Assembly (NCBI GenBank): GCA_046328335.1
Contig: JAXLWU010000006.1
Span: 156,453-220,452, forward strand
Direction of reading: 5' to 3'
DNA length: 64,000 bases
From: JACCXM01 sp046328335
Lineage (GTDB): Bacteria; Chloroflexota; Chloroflexia; Thermomicrobiales; UBA6265
Made by a program: the position numbers and the translations under genes. Below, one piece after another: positions 59,141 through 64,000 of the stretch (positions are counted from its first letter, which is position 1; every line of letters starts with the position of its first letter). The notes under the pieces are model-generated. The model was not told the DNA's origin. It was given only the letters and a program-made list of their open reading frames with translations, and ran no database searches.

Positions 59141-59615
59141 TGTCCTCGACATCAATCAACGGGTGCTTCATCGCTACGACAAACGCCATCGCTTCGGCCC
59201 GGGAATGCGTCAATGACACATCGAACGCGACGAGTCCAAGGTGTGCGGCGCGCGCCGTGGCGTTTCCATGCAGCACCAGAATCGGTTTTCCCCGCCGGTT
59301 CGACAGGATCTCCATCTCACGCCACCGAATGCCACGGATTCCCGTGCCGAGCGCCTTCGATGTCGCTTCCTTGGCGGCAAATCTCGCGGCCAGTTCCGGC
59401 ACGCGGGTGGCATACCGCTCCCGCTCACGGTCGGTATAGACCCGCTGCAGGAACCGATCCCCGAATCTTGACAGGCTGCGCTGGATGCGGTCGATCTCAA
59501 TGATATCGACCCCGACCGCGACCAGTCCGCAACGCTCGGGATCGAACTGCGGAATGTAGATGACCCACCCCTCCCCCGCGCCGCGATGTCCAGAGCCGGA
59601 GTGTACTCTCGCCAA
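59118..59615 (-). CDS. acpS: Holo-[acyl-carrier-protein] synthase
   Basis: Core of about 135 residues with VAVGVDIIEIDRIQRSLSRFGDRFLQRVYTDRERERYA (Mg Asp), ARFAAKEATSKALGTGIRGIRWREMEIL (Glu, Lys), and GKPILVLHG with VSLTHSRAEAMAFVVA. It transfers phosphopantetheine to ACP. Finding a start is hard: the only standard initiation codon between the previous stop and the core is TTG at 59615, about 33 codons before it and without a clear ribosome site. It overlaps nnrD by 23 bp. The acpS-nnrD-alr order is common in Gram-positives. Confidence 0.88.
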   Translation of the reverse strand: MARVHSGSGHRGAGEGWVIYIPQFDPERCGLVAVGVDIIEIDRIQRSLSRFGDRFLQRVYTDRERERYATRVPELAARFAAKEATSKALGTGIRGIRWREMEILSNRRGKPILVLHGNATARAAHLGLVAFDVSLTHSRAEAMAFVVAMKHPLIDVEDNEGSGLE

Positions 59616-59637
59616 TTCCGTGAGCGGACAACCTCCC

Positions 59638-60840
59638 TCACGCCGGGGCCGGCTGGCGCTCGCCGACAGCACGATAGCGTTCGCGAAACTGGCTGTGCGC
59701 CGCCGCGAAATCGTTCTGTTCGATCGCTCGCCGCATCGTCTCGACTTGACGCGCCAGGAAGCGCAGATTGTGGACCGAGGCCAACCGCAATCCCAGTACC
59801 TCCCCGGCGCGAAAGAGGTGATGGATGTATGCGGCGGTGAAGTGCTGGCAGGCGTCACAATCACACGATTCGTCCAGCGAGGTGTGCATGGAGGCCCACT
59901 TCGCCTGGCGGATATTGATCCGGCCATCAGGCGTGAAGAGCGCTCCGTTGCGGGCAAGCCGGGTCGGGAGGACACAGTCGAACATGTCGACGCCCCTCGC
60001 CACGCCCATCCAGAGATCTTCCGGTGAACCAACGCCCATCAGGTAGCGCGGTTTGTGAGGCGGCAGGATCGGCGTCACGATTTCCAGCATTTCGGCCATC
60101 ACCGGTTTCGGTTCTCCGACGCTCAGGCCACCGATGGCGCAGCCAGCCACATCGGACGCCGCGACGATGGCGGCGCTTGCGCGCCGCATCGCGGGGTTCA
60201 TCCCGCCCTGACAGATGCCAAAGAGCGCGGAGCCAGATTCGGCTCCTCCCCCCGCGGCGAACGCGGCAATGGACCGCTCGAGCCAGCGGTGCGTCCGGTC
60301 GGTCGCATCACGCACGGTCGTCTCGTCGGATGGCAATCCGACCAGGTGATCGAGCGCCATCGCGACATCCGAACCCCAACCGAGTTGCAGTGCCACCGCC
60401 TGCTCGGGATCGAGTTCGCGCCGCGAGCCATCGATATGGGAACGAAAAGTGAGCCCGGATTCCCTGACCCGGACTTGACTCGCCAGGCTGAAAACCTGAA
60501 ACCCACCGCTATCAGTCAGGATCGGTTTCGGCCAGCCCATGAACTCGTGAAGACCACCTGCCGCGACCAGCGTGTCCAGTCCCGGCCGCAACATCAGGTG
60601 ATAGGTGTTGGCGAGGATGATTTCGGCGCCCGTGGCCGCGACTTCCCGGGGATGCAGCGTCTTCACCGTTGCCTGGGTACCGACGGGCATGAACGCGGGG
60701 GTCTCGATCGTCCCCCGGCGCGTCGATACCCGTCCGCGCCGGGCGCCGGTTGCTTCGTCACGGGCGAGAAGATGAAACTCGAACCGGGACGCAGACTCAG
60801 ACGTTGCGATCACGCTGATGGGTCTGCCCTCTGACTCCAC
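59638..60840 (-). CDS. tgt: tRNA-guanine transglycosylase (queuine/preQ1)
   Basis: 400 residues. Swaps guanine for preQ1 at the wobble position of GUN tRNAs. Motifs: FMPVGTQATVKTLHPREV, ILANTYHLMLRPG, LTDSGGFQVFSLA (catalytic Asp), ALFGICQGGMNPAMR, GGLSVGEPKPVM, PRYLMGVGSPEDLWMGVARGVDMFDCVLPTRLARNGALFT (nucleophile Asp), and the zinc site CDCDACQHFTAAYIHH. Two tRNAs in this window (Tyr GTA; not Thr or Trp) would be substrates. QueA and the preQ1 genes are not present. Confidence 0.97.
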   Translation of the reverse strand: MESEGRPISVIATSESASRFEFHLLARDEATGARRGRVSTRRGTIETPAFMPVGTQATVKTLHPREVAATGAEIILANTYHLMLRPGLDTLVAAGGLHEFMGWPKPILTDSGGFQVFSLASQVRVRESGLTFRSHIDGSRRELDPEQAVALQLGWGSDVAMALDHLVGLPSDETTVRDATDRTHRWLERSIAAFAAGGGAESGSALFGICQGGMNPAMRRASAAIVAASDVAGCAIGGLSVGEPKPVMAEMLEIVTPILPPHKPRYLMGVGSPEDLWMGVARGVDMFDCVLPTRLARNGALFTPDGRINIRQAKWASMHTSLDESCDCDACQHFTAAYIHHLFRAGEVLGLRLASVHNLRFLARQVETMRRAIEQNDFAAAHSQFRERYRAVGERQPAPA

Positions 60841-60876
60841 GCTTTCAGAGCAGACGAGCGGCCGCGATGCCCGCCG

Positions 60877-61506
60877 CTAGACGCCAGTGCGTCGCGCATA
60901 CGAGGCGGCAACGCGCCGGCGCCGCACCCGCTCCAGGGCCTCGCTGGCTTCCTCCGCGCCGTTCTTGCCGTTCGCGGAGCCATTGGCATGAATGTCGAAA
61001 TCGGCGTCGAGATTGAAAAATGAAACGTCAGCCAGAGGATCTTGCTTCGTGGCCACTGGCAGCGCGAGCGTGTCCTTGCCCTTCTTGCCGCGCGCGGAGG
61101 CATCGAGCGCCGGCATCTTGGTCCGGACACCGTTGGTCCCGGTCGATCCCGTGCTCGACTTGCCCGGCACCGACTTGGTCGCGGAGCCACTCTTTGCCAC
61201 CTCGCTCGGCTTCTTGGTCGAGGCGGCGGTTCTGGCGGTTGACTTCTTGAGATCGGCGCGGGTGCTCTTGCCCGTGCCCTCGACCTCGTCCTGGATCGCC
61301 TGCATCTCACGTTTGATGGTGCGCTTGACGTCCTCGACCTCGGCGAACGTCTTCTCGAACTCGCCGGTCAGATCGGAGCTCATCCTGCGAAAGTCGCGCA
61401 CCCATCGGCCCACCTGGCCTGCCAACTCGGGCAGACGGGCGGGGCCGAAGACGACCAGCGCCACGACCAGGATGACGAACATTTCCTGGTAACCAATGCC
61501 AAACAT
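60877..61506 (-). CDS. Twin-arginine translocase TatA/TatB-type protein
   Basis: 209 residues. N-terminal membrane helix and amphipathic helix: MFGIGYQEMFVILVVALVVFGPARLPELAGQVGRWVRDFRRMSSDL with the FGP hinge. The Glu near the N-terminus and the long C-terminal tail (Lys/Ser/Thr-rich, ending in basic RVRRRRVAASYARR) fit TatB more than TatA. TatC is not in the window. It would serve exported proteins such as the ABC binding protein at 24 kb. Divergent from pth. Confidence 0.88.
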   Translation of the reverse strand: MFGIGYQEMFVILVVALVVFGPARLPELAGQVGRWVRDFRRMSSDLTGEFEKTFAEVEDVKRTIKREMQAIQDEVEGTGKSTRADLKKSTARTAASTKKPSEVAKSGSATKSVPGKSSTGSTGTNGVRTKMPALDASARGKKGKDTLALPVATKQDPLADVSFFNLDADFDIHANGSANGKNGAEEASEALERVRRRRVAASYARRTGV

Positions 61507-61632
61507 CGAAGAACTGCCCTCGCCGGGAATGGCTGAGAATCAATCGCGGCACGACGCGGTTGCCGTGGCAAAATCGCGGCGGGAGTATAGCATTCACGCT
61601 TGTCGCGCCACTGTTTGAGAGGCCTTTTGGTT

Positions 61633-62238
61633 GTGAAGATCATCGTCGGCTTGGGAAATCCGGGGCGGGACTACGCTTCTACTCGACACAATCTTGGTTT
61701 CATGGTCGTCGGAGAAATCGCGCGTCGTCTGAGCGCCGCGCCGCCCCGCACCCGCTTCCGCGCGGAGCTGAGCGAGGCCCACGTCGACGGGGAGAAGATC
61801 GTGCTCGTCAAACCGCAAACCTACATGAACCTGAGCGGTGTCTCCGTGCGGGAGGTGGCGCACTGGTACAAGGCGCAACCTGGCGACATCCTGGTCATTG
61901 CGGACGACATCGAACTGCCATTCGGCGCCCTTCGCATGCGGGGCGGCGGCGGTTCCGGCGGACACAACGGACTCAAATCGATCTTCGCCGAACTGGGCAC
62001 GGAGCAGGTGCCGCGGCTCCGCATCGGGGTCGGCCGTGGTAGCGGCGACGCGACAAGACAAGTCCTCAACCGCTTCACTGCCGAGGAGGAACGTGAACTT
62101 CCAGAATTGATCGACGCTGGGGCCGACTGCGCGCTGGGTTGGGTCCGCGATGGGGTGGTACTGACCATGAACCGCTGCAATCGGAAGCCCGCCTCGGCCA
62201 ACCCTGATTCCTCGCCATCTACGCCTGATCGCGGATAG
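61633..62238 (+). CDS. pth: Peptidyl-tRNA hydrolase
   Basis: 201 residues from GTG at 61633 (MKIIVGLGNPG); a TTG two codons earlier is equally close to GAGAGG. Recycles peptidyl-tRNAs. Motifs: IIVGLGNPGRDYASTRHNLGFMVV (catalytic His), VLVKPQTYMNLSG, ILVIADDIELPFGALRMRGGGGSGGHNGLKSI (Asp), and RLRIGVGRG. The last 20 residues are unconserved. No rplY precedes it. Confidence 0.95.
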   Translation: MKIIVGLGNPGRDYASTRHNLGFMVVGEIARRLSAAPPRTRFRAELSEAHVDGEKIVLVKPQTYMNLSGVSVREVAHWYKAQPGDILVIADDIELPFGALRMRGGGGSGGHNGLKSIFAELGTEQVPRLRIGVGRGSGDATRQVLNRFTAEEERELPELIDAGADCALGWVRDGVVLTMNRCNRKPASANPDSSPSTPDRG

Positions 62239-62262
62239 TTTCCTGCTCGCAGCCATTCCGAC

Positions 62263-63228
62263 TTGGCCGATACGAAATCTCCGCCTCTGGATCGTAGAAT
62301 CGTGTTCCAGGGAGGCGGCGGCAGGAAGCGGGTTGGAACAGACTGGTGGCGAATTTTGGATGATCCAAGTGAGAGCGGCATCGCTCGCGTCCTGGTGGTC
62401 GGCGCGGGCACCATGGGGAACGGCATCGCCCAGATCGTCGCTGAAGCCGGAATCGAGGTCATTCTCTGCGATGCTGATCCCGGACGACTCGAGCAGGGAC
62501 GAAACGCCGTCGATGCCCGCTGGCGGCGCGCACACGACAAGGGCCAGCTCAATGCCAACACCATCACCGGTTTCCAGGCAAATCTCCTGACCGGCTCGCT
62601 TGCCGATGCCGTCCACGCCGATCTTGTCATCGAAGCGATCGTCGAGCGGCTCGACGCCAAGGCAGCACTCCTGCGGCAATTGGACGGAATTGCGTTGCCC
62701 GAGGCCGTATTCGCCTCGAATACCTCCTCCATTTCGATCACCGCGCTCGGCAACGCATCAGGACGGCCGGAAAACGTGATCGGTCTCCACTTTTTCAACC
62801 CGGTCCCGGTCCTGCCCTTGGTCGAAGTCGTCAACGGGCTGGCAACATCCGCAGCGACGACGGCCAAGGCGGTGAACTTCGCAATTGGTCTCGGCAAGAC
62901 GCCTGTTGTCGTTAGCGACGCTCCCGGTTTCGTCGCCAATCGCATCCTCTTGCCAATGATCAACGAGGCGATCTTCACGCTACAAGAGGGTGTTGCCTCC
63001 GCGGCGGATATTGACCGGGTGATGAAGCTCGGGATGGCGCATCCAATGGGGCCGCTGGCCCTCGCGGATCTCATCGGGCTCGACATCTGCCTCGATATTC
63101 TCGATACGCTGCATCGCGATTTCGGGGACGACAAGTACCGCGCCGCGCCGCTGTTGAAGCGGATGGTTGCCGCGGGCCGACTGGGCCGAAAAACCGGCCA
63201 GGGCTTCTTCGAGTACGCCACGTCGTAG
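62263..63228 (+). CDS. 3-hydroxyacyl-CoA (3-hydroxybutyryl-CoA) dehydrogenase
   Basis: NAD-dependent single-domain enzyme of fatty-acid or butyrate metabolism. VLVVGAGTMGNGIAQIVAEAGIEVILCDAD (Rossmann), DLVIEAIVERLDAKAALL, FASNTSSISIT, catalytic LHFFNPVPVLPLVEVV (His), PGFVANRILLPMINEAI, and GMAHPMGPLALADLIGLD. The frame opens at TTG 62263 (321 residues), but the first 31 residues look unconserved, and TTG at 62356 would give 290 residues, the usual size. Next gene starts 14 bp on. Confidence 0.93.
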   Translation: MADTKSPPLDRRIVFQGGGGRKRVGTDWWRILDDPSESGIARVLVVGAGTMGNGIAQIVAEAGIEVILCDADPGRLEQGRNAVDARWRRAHDKGQLNANTITGFQANLLTGSLADAVHADLVIEAIVERLDAKAALLRQLDGIALPEAVFASNTSSISITALGNASGRPENVIGLHFFNPVPVLPLVEVVNGLATSAATTAKAVNFAIGLGKTPVVVSDAPGFVANRILLPMINEAIFTLQEGVASAADIDRVMKLGMAHPMGPLALADLIGLDICLDILDTLHRDFGDDKYRAAPLLKRMVAAGRLGRKTGQGFFEYATS

Positions 63229-63242
63229 AAGAGCGCAGTGCA

Positions 63243-63662
63243 ATGAGTGAGCAGAAACCGCCGATCCGGGTGTTGGTCGCGAAGCCTGGTCTTGACGGGC
63301 ATGACCGGGGCGCGAAGGTACTCGTCCGCGCGCTGCGCGATGCCGGATTCGAAGTGATTTATACCGGCCTGTTTCAAAGCCCGGAGATGATTGCTTCCGC
63401 CGCATTGCAGGAAGACGTGCAGGTTATCGGCCTCAGCATTCTCTCCGGCGCGCACATGTCCCTGTTTCCGCGCATCATGGACGAACTCCACTCGCGTGGA
63501 CTGGATGACGTGCTAGTCGTAGCCGGCGGCACGATCCCGAAGCGCGATATCGAGCGTCTCAAGTCGCTTGGCATCGCCGAGATTTTCGGTCCCGGTACCA
63601 CGCTATCCACGATCGTCGACTTCATCAGGCGAAACGCGCCGGAACCAGCGGCCTCGTGGTAG
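63243..63662 (+). CDS. B12-binding subunit of methylmalonyl-CoA mutase-type enzyme
   Basis: 139 residues, a free-standing cobalamin-binding domain: RVLVAKPGLDGHDRGAKVLVRALRDAGFEVIYTGLFQSPEMIASAALQEDVQVIGLSILSGAHMSLFPRIMDEL. DGHDRG holds the axial His; VVAGGTIP and GPGTTLSTIVDFI close the fold. In some bacteria the mutase is split into a large catalytic and a small B12 subunit, and this is the small one. The catalytic subunit is not in view. Overlaps the GTPase gene by 7 bp. Confidence 0.93.
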   Translation: MSEQKPPIRVLVAKPGLDGHDRGAKVLVRALRDAGFEVIYTGLFQSPEMIASAALQEDVQVIGLSILSGAHMSLFPRIMDELHSRGLDDVLVVAGGTIPKRDIERLKSLGIAEIFGPGTTLSTIVDFIRRNAPEPAASW

Positions 63663-64000
63663 CCAGCGATCTTCGCGATCGTTTACGCGTCGAACCACGG
63701 CTTCTACCGCGGTTGGCGACTCAGATCGAGAACGAGGATCCCCGCGGGATTCAGGTGCTCGAAAGCCTCTATCCCTTCACTGGAAGCGCACACATCGTCG
63801 GGATCACCGGGCCGCCGGGCGTCGGCAAGAGCAGTCTCACCGCCGCGGCGATCGCGCAGGTTCGCGCCGGGGGCCGCCGTATCGCCGTGCTTGCCATCGA
63901 TCCTACAAGTCCCGTTTCCGGCGGAGCGGTGCTCGGTGACCGCGTGCGGATGATGGACTTCCACGCCGACAACGACGTTTTCATTCGCAGCATGGCGAGC
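63656..64000 (+). CDS. meaB: Methylmalonyl-CoA mutase-associated GTPase MeaB (partial)
   Basis: The first 115 residues from GTG at 63656, cut by the window edge. RLATQIENEDPRGIQVLESLYPFTGSAHIVGITGPPGVGKSSLTAAAIAQ (Walker A), then IAVLAIDPTSPVSGGAVLGDRVRMMDF. MeaB loads and protects the B12 enzyme. Its overlap with the B12-subunit gene supports a mutase complex as the target. No sign of damage in the visible part. Confidence 0.94.
   Translation, partial: MVASDLRDRLRVEPRLLPRLATQIENEDPRGIQVLESLYPFTGSAHIVGITGPPGVGKSSLTAAAIAQVRAGGRRIAVLAIDPTSPVSGGAVLGDRVRMMDFHADNDVFIRSMAS

Overview
This is a chromosomal window from a high-GC bacterium that looks like a member of the Chloroflexota, most likely class Thermomicrobia (Sphaerobacter relatives). 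That placement is inference. It rests on high GC content, many GTG and TTG starts, a DUF951 protein, a PSP1/RicT protein, a UPF0182 protein, a eukaryote-type isoleucyl-tRNA synthetase, T-box control in a non-Firmicute, and Thr-Pro-rich lipoproteins. Almost everything is core chromosome. I see no prophage, plasmid, CRISPR array, toxin-antitoxin pair or biosynthetic cluster. The only clearly unstable spot is at 29.7-31.6 kb.

Layout. 0-5.6 kb: end of dnaX, a beta-propeller lipoprotein, a divergent CarH-like B12/MerR regulator, gatC-gatA, tRNA-Lys, and a secreted Excalibur-repeat protein. 5.9-7.7 kb: a helical protein, about 850 bp with no recognisable gene, and a small XRE regulator. 7.7-19.3 kb: a long minus-strand run, read in transcription order as DUF2085 membrane protein, NERD-like membrane protein, holB, ricT, a small hypothetical, a lone molybdopterin hydroxylase subunit, an amidinotransferase-family enzyme, recN, ybaB, DUF951 and an MFS exporter. 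19.4-29.5 kb (plus strand): PAP2 phosphatase, T-box-controlled ileS, a dipeptide-type ABC transporter without its ATPases, a YbaK deacylase and ychF.

29.5-31.6 kb: a DUF4272 gene, a decayed IS3 transposase, and a 5'-truncated, about 98 percent identical second copy of the DUF4272 gene. 31.8-37.7 kb: an ArsR regulator convergent with a T-box-controlled trpEGDCF operon that has a clear promoter, specifier codon, T-box and terminator. 37.8-43.3 kb: the classic translation block on the minus strand, tRNA-Tyr, tRNA-Thr, tuf, rpmG, tRNA-Trp, secE, nusG, rplK, rplA, L10 leader, rplJ, rplL.

43.4-51.1 kb (mostly plus): Pro/Thr-repeat lipoprotein, HMG-CoA lyase, a 26-residue membrane peptide, M42 peptidase, threonine dehydratase, secreted cupin, HemW-like radical SAM protein and folC. 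51-56 kb: UPF0182 protein, WalJ-like hydrolase, a membrane protein and a helix-turn-helix protein. 56.4-61.5 kb (minus): tatA/B, tgt, acpS, nnrD, CBS protein and alr, several overlapping. 61.6-64 kb (plus): pth, 3-hydroxyacyl-CoA dehydrogenase, a B12-binding methylmalonyl-CoA mutase subunit and meaB running off the edge.

The most notable items are two complete T-box systems in one window, the Wx9EH photoreceptor signature in the B12/MerR regulator, the DUF4272/IS3 duplication, a family of GC-rich palindromic repeats, and a perfect 14-bp hairpin in the L10 leader. I did not find a convincing wholly new multi-gene system.
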